DNA of 48,604 bases from NCBI GenBank assembly GCA_937872175.1, contig CALMPI010000026.1, positions 1 through 48,604 on the forward strand. Reading direction: 5' to 3'. The position numbers and the translations under genes were made by a program. Numbering within the stretch: the stretch's first letter is position 1; the number at the start of each line of letters is the position of its first letter. Below the pieces are notes generated by a model. The model was not told the origin of the DNA. It saw nothing but the letters and a program-made list of their open reading frames with translations, and did not search any database. Shown here in pieces: positions 7,554 to 15,726 of this stretch. The DNA is from an uncultured Flavobacteriales bacterium. Its GTDB lineage: Bacteria > Bacteroidota > Bacteroidia > Flavobacteriales_F > PHOS-HE28.

Positions 7554-8651
7554 ATGACCCTCTTCAGACCGGATTGCCGCCACTTCAGGGGCGACGTGCC
7601 CTGCGGACCGCACAAGCTGCATGGCGTACACTGTGCGGACTGCACGCATTACGACCCCATCCGCCAGCGTGTGCTGATCATCAAGCTCGGTGCGTTGGGC
7701 GATGTGGTGCGCACCACGCCGCTGCTGACACCGCTTCGCGCGCGGTTCCCGCAGGCGGAGATCCACTGGTTGACGCTCAGCCCCGAGATCCTGCCGGCCT
7801 CGGTGGACCTGAAGCTGCCCTTCGACCTGGCCTCCCTGCTGGTGATCGAGGAGACCACCTACGATTACGCCATCAACCTCGACAAGGACCGCGAGGCCTG
7901 CGCCCTGATGGCCCGCGTAAAGGCCGGCGAGAAGCACGGGTTCATCTGGAAGGACGGCCGTTGCGCCCCGGTGGATGAGCGGGCGGTGCACAAGTTCAGC
8001 ACGGGGGTGTTCGATGACCTGAGCCGGTCGAACACCCTGAGCTACCTCCAGGAGATCTTCGACATCGCCGGCTTCACCTTCCAGGGCGAGGACTATGTGC
8101 TGGACAACCACGCGGCCGGACGCAGGGCCTGGGACATAGACCGGGCCCGTCATGTGGTGGGCCTGAACACCGGTTGCGGGGGACGCTGGACCAGCCGCCT
8201 GTGGAGCGAGGACCGCTGGACCGAGCTCGCAAGGCACCTGAAGCGCGACGGCTATGAGGTGGTGCTGCTGGGCGGCCCTCCTGAGCATGACCGCAACCTG
8301 CGCATCGCGGCGGCCAGCGGAGCCACCTACTTCGGACATTTCGACCTGCAGCTCTTCATCGACCTGCTCGACCAGTGCGACACGGTGGTGACACAGGTGA
8401 CCATGGCGATGCATCTGGCGCTGGGCCGGCACAAGAACCTGGTGCTGATGAACAACATCTTCAACCGGCACGAGTTCGAGCTCTACGGTCGCGGAAGCGT
8501 GGTGGAGCCGAGCACGGGCTGTGAGTGCTTCTACGCACCGCGTTGCCGCCGCCTCGACAAGGGCGGACACGCCTGCATGGACGACATCAGTGCGGAAACG
8601 GTGCGTTCGGCGGTGCATGCCTGCACGCTGCACCGTGCACCGGATGCTTGA
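7554..8651 (+). CDS. Glycosyltransferase family 9 (heptosyltransferase-like) with cysteine-rich N-terminus
   Basis: The 365-residue protein has a GT9 core: VLIIKLGALGDVVRTTPLL near residues 40-58 (the heptosyltransferase N-terminal signature), AINLDKD, and a C-terminal Rossmann half with GLNTGCGGRWTSRLWS and VTQVTMAMHLALG. These enzymes add ADP-heptose or a related sugar to lipopolysaccharide core on the inner face of the membrane. Before the core there is a 35-residue extension with four cysteines (C8, C17, C27, C30) and several histidines, resembling a zinc-binding knuckle; the C-terminus has another cysteine cluster (CECFYAPRC...C). The start at 7554 is the first Met after the stop-free upstream shadow and sits 7 nt after a -7 box. 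Followed 9 nt later by a GT4 gene. Confidence 0.88.
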   Translation: MTLFRPDCRHFRGDVPCGPHKLHGVHCADCTHYDPIRQRVLIIKLGALGDVVRTTPLLTPLRARFPQAEIHWLTLSPEILPASVDLKLPFDLASLLVIEETTYDYAINLDKDREACALMARVKAGEKHGFIWKDGRCAPVDERAVHKFSTGVFDDLSRSNTLSYLQEIFDIAGFTFQGEDYVLDNHAAGRRAWDIDRARHVVGLNTGCGGRWTSRLWSEDRWTELARHLKRDGYEVVLLGGPPEHDRNLRIAAASGATYFGHFDLQLFIDLLDQCDTVVTQVTMAMHLALGRHKNLVLMNNIFNRHEFELYGRGSVVEPSTGCECFYAPRCRRLDKGGHACMDDISAETVRSAVHACTLHRAPDA

Positions 8652-8660
8652 TCCGCGTCC

Positions 8661-9797
8661 ATGCGCATCACCTACCTGAGCACCTTTTTTCCGCTCCGCG
8701 GCGGCATCGCGCACTTCAACGAGCGCTTCGCCGGCGAACTCATCCACCGCGGCCATGCGGTGCGGGCCGTCACCTTCAGCCGGCAGTATCCCAAACTGCT
8801 GTTCCCGGGAAAGACGCAGGAGGAGTCCGGTGGTGCGGCGGGGAGCGCACCGATGACCGCGGAGGTGCGCGTGGACAGCATCGGTCCACTGAGCTGGTGG
8901 CGGACCGGGCGCTCCATCCGTCGGGATGCGCCGGACGTGCTTTTGTTCAAGTACTGGATCAGCTTCTTCGCCCCGTGCTTCTGGGCCATCTCGCTGCTGG
9001 CCCGTGGCAACCGGCGCACGCGCGTCGTGTACGTGGTGGACAACTTCATCCCCCATGAGAACAGGCCCGGAGAGCGGATCCTGCGGTGGCTCGCCTTCCG
9101 GTGCGTGGACGGCTGCCTGGTGATGAGCGAGGCCGTGGAGAAGGACATCCGCACCGCGCACCCCCGGCTTCCCATCGAGCGTTCACCCCATCCGGTGTAC
9201 GACAACTTCGGCGCGGCACAGGACATGGCCCATGCACGCCGCCAGCTGAACCTCCCGGAGGATGCCGTCGTCGCGCTCTTCTTCGGCTACATCCGGCCCT
9301 ACAAGGGGCTCGACCTGCTCATCGAGGCCTTTCCTGCGATGGCCACGCTGGACCCTCGTCTGCACCTGGTGATCGCCGGCGAGTGCTACGAGGACGAGCA
9401 GCGATACCGCGATCTGGTGAACGCCAGCCCGATGGCGGAGCGCATCCACTACTTCGGCGACTACATTCCCAACGATGCGGTGGCCACCTACTTCAGTGCG
9501 GCGGACGTGCTGGTGCTCCCCTACCGCACCGCCACCCAGTCCGGCATCGTGCAGATCGCCTATCACTTCGAGCGTCCGTGCATCGTGAGCGATGTGGGCG
9601 GGCTGGGCGAAGTGGTGGTCGACGGGGCCACGGGCTACGTGGTCGGTGCCGGTGGAGGCGCTGCGCTCGTGGACGGGATGCGGCGCTTCCTGGCCGGACC
9701 GAAGGACATGCGTGAGGCCATCCGACGCGAACGGCGCAAGTACGCCTGGGATGGCTTTGCGGAGGCGTTGGAACGGCTGGCCGCGCGCATCCGTTGA
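8661..9797 (+). CDS. Glycosyltransferase family 4 (GT-B fold)
   Basis: The 378-residue protein starts MRITYLSTFFPLRGGIAHFN, a typical GT4 glycine-rich acceptor loop, and carries the donor-binding half with ALFFGYIRPYKGLDLLIEAF, a SAADVLVLPYRTATQSGI segment and SDVGGLGEVV (the EX7E-like region). It transfers a nucleotide-activated sugar to a lipid or glycan acceptor, most likely in lipopolysaccharide or other surface glycan assembly. It lies 9 nt after the GT9 gene and is presumably co-transcribed with it. Confidence 0.9.
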   Translation: MRITYLSTFFPLRGGIAHFNERFAGELIHRGHAVRAVTFSRQYPKLLFPGKTQEESGGAAGSAPMTAEVRVDSIGPLSWWRTGRSIRRDAPDVLLFKYWISFFAPCFWAISLLARGNRRTRVVYVVDNFIPHENRPGERILRWLAFRCVDGCLVMSEAVEKDIRTAHPRLPIERSPHPVYDNFGAAQDMAHARRQLNLPEDAVVALFFGYIRPYKGLDLLIEAFPAMATLDPRLHLVIAGECYEDEQRYRDLVNASPMAERIHYFGDYIPNDAVATYFSAADVLVLPYRTATQSGIVQIAYHFERPCIVSDVGGLGEVVVDGATGYVVGAGGGAALVDGMRRFLAGPKDMREAIRRERRKYAWDGFAEALERLAARIR

Positions 9798-9879
9798 CCC
9801 CCAACGCCGCGATCGCGGGATCGAACGGCGTAACCGGCCGGTCCGTCGACCGTTGAACGGGACGATCGTTCGCGGTCCT

Positions 9880-9887
9880 TACCTTCA
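9880..9887 (+). promoter_or_regulatory. -7 box TACCTTCA before the L,D-transpeptidase pair
   Basis: TACCTTCA fits TAnnTTnn with 17 nt to the ATG at 9905. It ends the 107-bp gap after the GT4 gene, which also contains a 12-bp palindrome at 9807-9818 and a 10-bp palindrome at 9833-9842; neither forms a clear terminator. Confidence 0.5.
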
Positions 9888-9904
9888 ACCCCGCAAGGAA
9901 GACG

Positions 9905-10576
9905 ATGGTGCTGCTACCGGCCATCCTGGCACTGCTATTTCCTTCGGCCACCCCGGCCGAGCCCACGGTCGTGCCCGGCGCGGACCGAGGAATCCACCTG
10001 CAGGTGGATGAGGTGGTGGACCTGCACCGCGCCTACGGACTGGAAGGACTGCTGGACCTTGAAGCCTTCCGCACCGGCATCGCACGGGCGTGCGCTGAGG
10101 CGCCGGACGCCCATGTCCTGGCCATCGCCGACATGTCACGACCCTCCACGCAGAAGCGCCTTGTGGTGATCGACCTCATCACGGGCCGCACGGTGCTGCA
10201 TACCTACGTGGCCCACGGACAAGGCACCGGCGAGCTGATGGCCGAGGTGTTCGGCAATGAGGAGGGCTCGCACCGCACGAGCCTTGGTCTGTACCGGGTG
10301 GGTGCGGAGATCGTGAGCCCCAAGCACGGGCAGGCCCTTCTGCTGCACGGGCTGGATGCGGGCGTGAACGACCGTGCGCTGGAGCGTGAGATCATCATGC
10401 ATGGCGCGGACTATGTGAGCGAGGCCTTCATCGCCGCGCATGGCCGGTTGGGCCGCAGCTGGGGGTGCCCTGCGGTTCCGCGAAGCACCATGTCCGACCT
10501 GGTGCAGCTGCTCGCCGATGGTGGACTGCTCTACGTGCACCACCCGGCCGTCGAAGCGCTGGCCGCGGCCCGATGA
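9905..10576 (+). CDS. Murein L,D-transpeptidase catalytic-domain (YkuD_2) family protein
   Basis: The 223-residue protein has a short hydrophobic N-terminus (MVLLPAILALLFPSATPA, a likely signal peptide) and a catalytic domain of the YkuD_2 type. The signature is LLLHGLDAGVND (residues 146-156), a second histidine in IIMHGADYVSE, and GRSWGCPAVP with the nucleophile C188. Such enzymes form 3-3 crosslinks or attach proteins to peptidoglycan in the periplasm. Its stop overlaps the start of the next L,D-transpeptidase (ATGA), so the two are translationally coupled. Confidence 0.88.
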   Translation: MVLLPAILALLFPSATPAEPTVVPGADRGIHLQVDEVVDLHRAYGLEGLLDLEAFRTGIARACAEAPDAHVLAIADMSRPSTQKRLVVIDLITGRTVLHTYVAHGQGTGELMAEVFGNEEGSHRTSLGLYRVGAEIVSPKHGQALLLHGLDAGVNDRALEREIIMHGADYVSEAFIAAHGRLGRSWGCPAVPRSTMSDLVQLLADGGLLYVHHPAVEALAAAR

Positions 10577-12270
10577 GCGCGCACATTTCCGCAGGTTCCC
10601 TGATCATCGGCGCCGTGGTGCTGTGCTGCGGTGGTTGCGAGGTGGTGCAGGTGCCCTCGACCAGCGCCGAGGAGGAGGCGCGCACGATCAACGCGGTGTT
10701 CGAAACACCCCAGGTCTACTCGGTGCGCCATCTCCTGGCCGGAGAACTGGACAGCTTCCTGACGGCACATCCCGAACACGCCGTGGACTCCAACGCCATC
10801 GAGGCGTTCTACAGGCGACGCAGCGGGCAGTACGCGTGGTTCATCAACGATTCCCTCTCCTCGGCGGCCGGGACCTTCATGGACCTGGTGACCGCGAACG
10901 ACAGCGTCCTGCGGCGGGCCTTTTCACACGATGCGCTTCACGCGCTGATCGACCGCATCCGTGACCGGCGGGATACGGTGCCGCTGACGCCGGCGTTCAT
11001 GCGACACCTGGAGCTCTCGCTCACGGCCCAGTTCTTCCGCTTCGCGGACCGCAAATACAGCGGCCTGGTGCAACGCGACCTGCGCGAGCTGGACTGGTTC
11101 ATCCCGCGACGGAAGAAGGACCTCGCCCAACTGCTCGATTCGCTCGTGGCCGGAAGGATGGACCTCTCCCCCATCGAACCCCTGCATCCGCAGTATGCGG
11201 CGCTCAAGCAGCGCCTGCCTGCGCTGTACGGGCTGCGCTGGATGGATGCGCTCCCACGTGTGGACCTGGGCAAGCGTCGCAAGCTGGAGCCCGGGGACCG
11301 GGACACGGCCGTGGTGCTCATCCGGGAACGCCTGACGGCACTGGGGGACCTCACGTGGTATGACCTGGGCCGTGCACCGGACCCTCATCTGTACGACAGC
11401 ACCTTGCTGGCCGCCGTCAAGATCTTCCAGGGCCGGCATGGACTGCTGCCGGACGGGGTGATCGGCAAGGGCTTCCTCGCGCAGCTCAACACCCCGATCA
11501 ACGACCGCATCCGCACGGTGCTGGTGAACATGGAACGGCTGCGGTGGGTGCCCGAACGGACCGCTCCCGACATGCTGCTGGTGAACATCCCCGAGTTCCG
11601 CCTGCACGTGCAGGAAGGAGGGCGCACCATCTGGAGCATGGATGTGGTGGTGGGTGCGGAGGCCACGAGCACGGTGGTCTTCACCGACTCGCTGTCGCGG
11701 ATCGTGTTCAGCCCCACCTGGTCCGTGCCATCGAGCATCGTGCGCAATGAGATCCTGCCCGCCATGCGGCGCGACCCGGGTTATCTGGCGCGCAAGGGCA
11801 TGAACCGTGTGGGCGGCAGCGACGCGCTTCCGCGCATCGTGCAGGAACCGGGACCAAACAATGCGCTGGGGCGGGTGAAGTTCCTGTTCCCCAATTCCTA
11901 CAGCATCTACCTGCACGACACACCCAGCAAGGGAGCCTTCTCCCGTGAGAACCGCGCCCTGAGCCACGGCTGCGTCCGGCTGAGCGAGCCCAAGCGGTTG
12001 GCGGCCTACTTGCTGCGCAGCGATACGGCCTGGACCGAGGCGCGCATCGAGGCCGCGATGGACCGAAAGACCGAGCTGGGTGTGCCCGTCCGGCCGCGCC
12101 TGCCGGTGGTGATCGGCTACTTCACGGCATGGGTGGACGAGGATGGTCGGCTGAACTTCCGCGACGATATCTATGGTCACGATGTCCGGCTGGCGAGGGA
12201 GCTCTTCGGTGAGCCCGCTGTCCCAGCCCCCCCGTCCGTCAGTGCGGCGCCCCCGGAGGCAGGGCCGTAG
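10573..12270 (+). CDS. L,D-transpeptidase, YcbB/LdtD-like lipoprotein
   Basis: The 565-residue protein begins with a lipoprotein-like signal (GAVVLCCGGC, lipid cysteine C22). It then has the YcbB scaffold region, a peptidoglycan-binding repeat around residues 240-320 (LYDSTLLAAVKIFQGRHGL, LPDGVIGKG), and a YkuD domain with YLHDTPSKGAFSRENRALS followed by HGCVRL, giving H465 and the nucleophile C467. The E. coli relative LdtD makes 3-3 peptidoglycan crosslinks. Lipidation would place this one at a membrane facing the periplasm. It follows the YkuD_2 gene with a 4-bp overlap, and its end overlaps the convergent DUF6056 gene by 32 bp. Confidence 0.92.
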   Translation: MSAHISAGSLIIGAVVLCCGGCEVVQVPSTSAEEEARTINAVFETPQVYSVRHLLAGELDSFLTAHPEHAVDSNAIEAFYRRRSGQYAWFINDSLSSAAGTFMDLVTANDSVLRRAFSHDALHALIDRIRDRRDTVPLTPAFMRHLELSLTAQFFRFADRKYSGLVQRDLRELDWFIPRRKKDLAQLLDSLVAGRMDLSPIEPLHPQYAALKQRLPALYGLRWMDALPRVDLGKRRKLEPGDRDTAVVLIRERLTALGDLTWYDLGRAPDPHLYDSTLLAAVKIFQGRHGLLPDGVIGKGFLAQLNTPINDRIRTVLVNMERLRWVPERTAPDMLLVNIPEFRLHVQEGGRTIWSMDVVVGAEATSTVVFTDSLSRIVFSPTWSVPSSIVRNEILPAMRRDPGYLARKGMNRVGGSDALPRIVQEPGPNNALGRVKFLFPNSYSIYLHDTPSKGAFSRENRALSHGCVRLSEPKRLAAYLLRSDTAWTEARIEAAMDRKTELGVPVRPRLPVVIGYFTAWVDEDGRLNFRDDIYGHDVRLARELFGEPAVPAPPSVSAAPPEAGP

Positions 12271-13684
12271 CATCAACGGCCACCACGCGGAACGCGTCGC
12301 CGCCGAAATACCCGGCCAGGGTGCGGTTCCAGTAAGCATCCGGATCCGCGGTGGGTTCCGGGATGCGCAGGCTCCTCAGGGCATCGGGGAACACCGGCAC
12401 CATCGCGACGGCCGACCCGCTCCGTGAGGCGGAGGCGATGACGGCATGCAGCCCGGCGGTGTGCCGCCTGAACCGCCATGCGTCGCCGCTCACCAGGTCC
12501 TGCGTCACCCATCGGTCATTGCCCCAGGCCAACAGCCCGATGGAACCCAGACACAACGCCGTCAGCGTTGTCCTCCCTGAAGTGAGCCAGGCTGGCGTTC
12601 GTTGCCTGCGCCCACGTTGACCCAGCGCCAGTGCCGCACCGTTCATGCAGAGGAGAAAGGGCCCCAGCACAAAATTGAGCGTGCGGTGCTGCCCCAACAT
12701 GCCCATGGTCCAGTACGGCAGCAACGTACCCACGCCAAGAGCAAGTGCCGCCGCGATGAGCCAGGGCGTCGGCCGCTGGAAGGCGCCTGGCGCGGTCGCT
12801 CGGGTGCGACCGGCCCACCACGCCAGGAACAGGGCGCACACGACCACGGGATCGGAGAGCCAGGTGAGGGCGAAGCGCGCGGCCTGCACACCTCCCATGC
12901 CGAGCGTGAGCAGCACGTCGTGGCGATGGTCGAAATGCATGCTTCGCACGGCATTGCCCGGTGCAAGCGTCACGAAGAGCCCGCAACCGACCGCCATGGC
13001 GAGCATGCCCCAGCGACGGAACGGTGCGGTCCGCGTGTTCACCAGGTCCGCGAGCGTCCATCCGGCATGGCCGCACACCAGAAGGACCATCGCCGTTTCA
13101 TTGCAACCTGCGGCGGCGACCAGGGAGCCGATCGCGATCGGGACCTGGAGGCGGCGAGGCCCCGCCCCCTCCATGCGGATCAGGGCACCGGCATGCACGA
13201 GCAGCAGCAGCCACGCCCCATGGTAGGTCACCGCACCGGTGTACCAGTAAAGCCCTTCACCGAGGTGCGGCATGGCGTGGAGGTGAAGCAGGGTGAAGGC
13301 AGCGGCGAACGCCCAACGGTCACTTCGCCGCGGGATCAGCTTCGGCCAGGCCGCAAGGAGCCAGGCCATGGCCGCCGTGGCAAGGACGAGGAGCACCACC
13401 GGCACCGCGCGATACAGGGGAAGGCCGATCCCGAGGCCCAGGGTGAGCGGTCCAAAGAGCACCAGCGCATTGCTGAAGTACCGACCGTTCCACGTGTGGT
13501 GCTCATGCACAAGGCGCTCCAGGGGATCGCTGCGCATGCCCATGGCCGCATAGCCCCAATCGTCACCATAGGGGGCACAGGCGAACGCCAGCAGCACATG
13601 GCGCGCGATAAGGAGCAGGAGCACGGCGCCGATCGACCATCGAATGGACCGGTGCACCATGTCAGGCCGGTCACAGACCGACAC
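12239..13684 (-). CDS. Polytopic membrane protein, DUF6056 family
   Basis: The 481-residue protein has about 11-12 hydrophobic segments (e.g. SIGAVLLLLIARHVLLAF, AVPVVLLVLATAAMAWLL, WLIAAALALGVGTLLPYW). The first loop has CAPYGDDWGYAAMG and HEHHTWNGRYFSN, the acidic PxxDD-type loop and aromatic motif of DUF6056, a family of GT-C-like membrane glycosyltransferases or lipid-linked sugar enzymes. It overlaps the GT2 gene stop by 14 bp if it starts at 13684; a start at 13660 (MVHRSIRW) would leave a 10-nt gap. Placed next to a lipid-phosphate GT2, it could use the lipid-linked sugar that the GT2 makes, which is inference. The 3' end overlaps the L,D-transpeptidase by 32 bp. Confidence 0.78.
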   Translation of the reverse strand: MSVCDRPDMVHRSIRWSIGAVLLLLIARHVLLAFACAPYGDDWGYAAMGMRSDPLERLVHEHHTWNGRYFSNALVLFGPLTLGLGIGLPLYRAVPVVLLVLATAAMAWLLAAWPKLIPRRSDRWAFAAAFTLLHLHAMPHLGEGLYWYTGAVTYHGAWLLLLVHAGALIRMEGAGPRRLQVPIAIGSLVAAAGCNETAMVLLVCGHAGWTLADLVNTRTAPFRRWGMLAMAVGCGLFVTLAPGNAVRSMHFDHRHDVLLTLGMGGVQAARFALTWLSDPVVVCALFLAWWAGRTRATAPGAFQRPTPWLIAAALALGVGTLLPYWTMGMLGQHRTLNFVLGPFLLCMNGAALALGQRGRRQRTPAWLTSGRTTLTALCLGSIGLLAWGNDRWVTQDLVSGDAWRFRRHTAGLHAVIASASRSGSAVAMVPVFPDALRSLRIPEPTADPDAYWNRTLAGYFGGDAFRVVAVDATALPPGAPH

Positions 13685-14624
13685 GCTCGTCGATCCGGTA
13701 GTGCCCGCGTTCCGGAGCGTTGCGCGTGACCAATTCGGCCAGGAATCCCACGGTGAACAACTGCACCCCGATCACCATGGCCACCAGTGCCACGTAGAAG
13801 AGCGCATTGTCCGACACGAGGCGCGCAGGGCGATCGTTGAGCACATGCCAGAGCTTGTCGCCTACGAGCCAGGTGGTGGCCCCGGAACCGAGCACGAACA
13901 TCACCGTTCCGAGCGCACCGAAGAAGTGCATCGGTCTGCGCCCGAAGCGGAACACGAACCAGATGGTCATCAGGTCCAGGAAGCCATTGATGAAGCGGTC
14001 GAGCCCGAACTTGGTGCGGCCGAAACGCCGGGGATGGTGCTTCACCACCTTCTCGCCGATGCGCCGGAAGCCTTCGCGCTGCGCGATGAAAGGGATGTAC
14101 CGGTGCATCTCGCCGTAGACCTCGATCGACTTCACCACATGCGCCCGGTAGGCCTTCAGTCCGCAGTTGAAGTCGTGCAGGCGCACACCGCTCACCTGCC
14201 GGGTGGCCCAGTTGAACAGTTTGGTGGGGAGGGTCTTGCTGAGGGGGTCATGACGCACCTTCTTCCAGCCGCTCACCAGATCGAAGCCCTGGTCCACGAT
14301 CATGGCATACAGCGCAGGAACTTCCACGGGGTCGTCCTGCAGGTCGGCATCCATGGTGACCACCACGCCACCGGAAGCGACCTTGAAGCCTTCATTGAGG
14401 GCGGGGCTCTTGCCGTAGTTGCGTCCCAGCCGGATTCCTTTGACCCGCGGGTCCTGAGCCGAAAGGGCCCGGATGACCTCCCAGGAGCCATCGGTGCTCC
14501 CATCGTCCACAAGGATCACTTCGTAGGCCAGGCCCATGGCGCCAAGCACGGCGTGCAAGCGCTCGGTCAACGGGGTGAGCGACTCGTGCTCGTTGAGCAG
14601 GGGGACGACGATCGAAAGGTCCAT
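13671..14624 (-). CDS. Glycosyltransferase family 2, dolichol/undecaprenyl-phosphate sugar synthase type
   Basis: The 317-residue protein has an N-terminal GT-A domain: MDLSIVVPLLNEHESL, VDDGSTDGSWEV, LGRNYGKSPALNEGF and the metal-binding MDADLQDDP (D92/D94). The C-terminal third has two transmembrane segments (HFFGALGTVMFVLGSGATTW and ALFYVALVAMVIGVQLFTVG). This is the DPM1/GtrB layout, which loads a sugar onto a polyprenyl phosphate for export or surface transfer. It starts at 14624, 8 nt after a CACCTTTG box on the minus strand. It is followed by the DUF6056 membrane protein with a 14-bp overlap. Confidence 0.93.
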   Translation of the reverse strand: MDLSIVVPLLNEHESLTPLTERLHAVLGAMGLAYEVILVDDGSTDGSWEVIRALSAQDPRVKGIRLGRNYGKSPALNEGFKVASGGVVVTMDADLQDDPVEVPALYAMIVDQGFDLVSGWKKVRHDPLSKTLPTKLFNWATRQVSGVRLHDFNCGLKAYRAHVVKSIEVYGEMHRYIPFIAQREGFRRIGEKVVKHHPRRFGRTKFGLDRFINGFLDLMTIWFVFRFGRRPMHFFGALGTVMFVLGSGATTWLVGDKLWHVLNDRPARLVSDNALFYVALVAMVIGVQLFTVGFLAELVTRNAPERGHYRIDERVGL

Positions 14625-14632
14625 GGAGCCCA

Positions 14633-14640
14633 CAAAGGTG
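14633..14640 (-). promoter_or_regulatory. -7 box CACCTTTG before the GT2 gene
   Basis: On the minus strand CACCTTTG differs from TAnnTTTG at one base and lies 8 nt before the ATG at 14624. It is back to back with the plus-strand box of the SRP RNA, 28 bp away. Confidence 0.5.
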
Positions 14641-14668
14641 CGCAAACGCCCGGTGCGTCGCAGAGCGC

Positions 14669-14676
14669 TACCTTTG
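14669..14676 (+). promoter_or_regulatory. -7 box TACCTTTG of the SRP RNA gene
   Basis: TACCTTTG is an exact TAnnTTTG match. It ends 4 nt before the first paired base of the SRP RNA (14681), the expected distance from a Bacteroidota -7 box to the transcription start. No clear TTTG is seen at -33. Confidence 0.7.
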
Positions 14677-14680
14677 TGCC

Positions 14681-14778
14681 GGGGCAAGTCTTTCACGACC
14701 AGCTCCCGCTGAACCCCCCAGGGCCGGAAGGCAGCAAGGGCAGGCGGTCGTAGCGGTGCGATGGAAGCCGCTTGCCCC
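14681..14778 (+). ncRNA. ffs: Signal recognition particle RNA, small bacterial (4.5S) type
   Basis: The approximately 98-nt RNA has terminal arms GGGGCAAG (14681-14688) and CTTGCCCC (14771-14778), an inner helix acgacc/ggtcgt (14695-14700 with 14746-14751) and the conserved domain IV: CCAGGGCCGGAAGGCAGCAA in 14718-14737, with the apical GCC-GGAA-GGC tetraloop and the asymmetric loop bases AGCA. It binds Ffh and guides co-translational membrane targeting. The ends are set by the terminal helix and agree with a -7 box 4 nt upstream. The gene lies between divergent GT2 and the SDR gene. Confidence 0.93.
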
Positions 14779-14791
14779 ACCCATTCGCGTG

Positions 14792-14819
14792 CCCGGGCCG
14801 GTGACTGGACCGGCCTGGG
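14792..14819 (+). terminator. GC-rich hairpin after the SRP RNA
   Basis: CCCGGGCCGGT (14792-14802) pairs with ACCGGCCTGGG (14809-14819) over 11 bp with one G-U pair and a GACTGG loop. It begins 13 nt after the SRP RNA and ends 11 nt before the SDR start codon. No T-tract follows, so it could be the end signal or processing element of the SRP transcript, or a leader structure that dampens the SDR gene. Confidence 0.5.
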
Positions 14820-14830
14820 GCACGATCCCG

Positions 14831-15640
14831 ATGAACGACAAGGCCTTCGTGAACGTGGTGCTCGTCACCGGTGGCAGCAGCGGTATCGGTGAGGCGATCT
14901 GCAAGCGGCTGGCTGCGGAAGGGCATCGCGTGTACGGCACCGGACGAACGGTGGACGCACAGCCCCTCGGCTATCGCCTTGTGGAGATGGACATCACGGA
15001 TCCGGATTCGGTTCAGCGCGGAGTGGAGGAGGTGCTTGCGGAGACCGGGCGCATCGACGTGGTGGTGAACAACGCCGGCCTCGGCATCCAAGGGCCAGCG
15101 GAGGACATCACCCCCGAACTTGCACTGAAGGTACTGGATACCAACATGATAGGCGCGCACCGCGTGTGCAGGGCCGTGTTGCCGGGAATGCGGCAGCGAA
15201 AGCAGGGGCTCATCGTACACATCACCAGCCTGGCGGCGAACTACGGGCTGCCCTTCCGAGGCTTCTACAGTGCCAGCAAGGCTGCCTTGGAGCGGTACGC
15301 CGAGGCACAGCGGATGGAACTGGCACCGTTCGGGGTGAACGTGGTCACCCTGCAACCCGGCGAATACCGCACCGGTATCGCCACCTCTCGGGCCCGGCCC
15401 ACTTCGATCGGCGCCCATTATTCCAAGGCCTACGAGCGCGTGATGGAGGTGCTGAACGGCAGCCTTCATTACAGCCGCGACCCGGATGAGGTGGCGGTGA
15501 AGGTCTCCCGGCTGATCAACCAGGCGGCACCGTATGGTGTTCACTACTCAGCGCACGGGGTCCAGCGCCTGTCCGTGCTGCTGAAGAAAATACTGCCCTC
15601 GCGCCTGTTCGAACAGCTGATGATGCGGCATTACCGGTAG
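14831..15640 (+). CDS. Short-chain dehydrogenase/reductase (SDR) family oxidoreductase
   Basis: The 269-residue protein has a classical SDR pattern: cofactor loop VTGGSSGIGEA (residues 12-22), NNAGLG (80-85), catalytic S133 in HITSLAANYG and YSASK with Y146 and K150. An aspartate in EMDITDPDS marks the usual binding loop. It oxidises or reduces a hydroxy or keto group with NAD(P); the substrate cannot be read from sequence. The start at 14831 gives a normal SDR length; earlier ATGs in the frame lie within the SRP RNA. A hairpin ends 11 nt before the start. Confidence 0.92.
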   Translation: MNDKAFVNVVLVTGGSSGIGEAICKRLAAEGHRVYGTGRTVDAQPLGYRLVEMDITDPDSVQRGVEEVLAETGRIDVVVNNAGLGIQGPAEDITPELALKVLDTNMIGAHRVCRAVLPGMRQRKQGLIVHITSLAANYGLPFRGFYSASKAALERYAEAQRMELAPFGVNVVTLQPGEYRTGIATSRARPTSIGAHYSKAYERVMEVLNGSLHYSRDPDEVAVKVSRLINQAAPYGVHYSAHGVQRLSVLLKKILPSRLFEQLMMRHYR

Positions 15641-15714
15641 ATCGCGGCTCCGCCCCACCTGCCTGTCGATCCGGCATGTGGAGAACCCGAGCGCCGGCCT
15701 GATCCGCCGCCGTC

Positions 15715-15722
15715 TACCTTCG
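15715..15722 (+). promoter_or_regulatory. -7 box TACCTTCG before the small transaldolase
   Basis: TACCTTCG fits TAnnTTnG and ends 4 nt before the ATG at 15727, predicting a leaderless or nearly leaderless transcript for the transaldolase-TsaC pair. Confidence 0.6.
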
Positions 15723-15726
15723 GCGC

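Noticed and set aside
7488..9161. Long minus-strand frame extending the MORN gene upstream
   Set aside because: It runs antisense to the two glycosyltransferases and past the promoter box at 7492-7499; the signal peptide begins at 7487.
9807..9842. Short palindromes as a terminator after the GT4 gene
   Set aside because: The 12-bp and 10-bp palindromes have no usable loop or T-tract and are common in GC-rich DNA.
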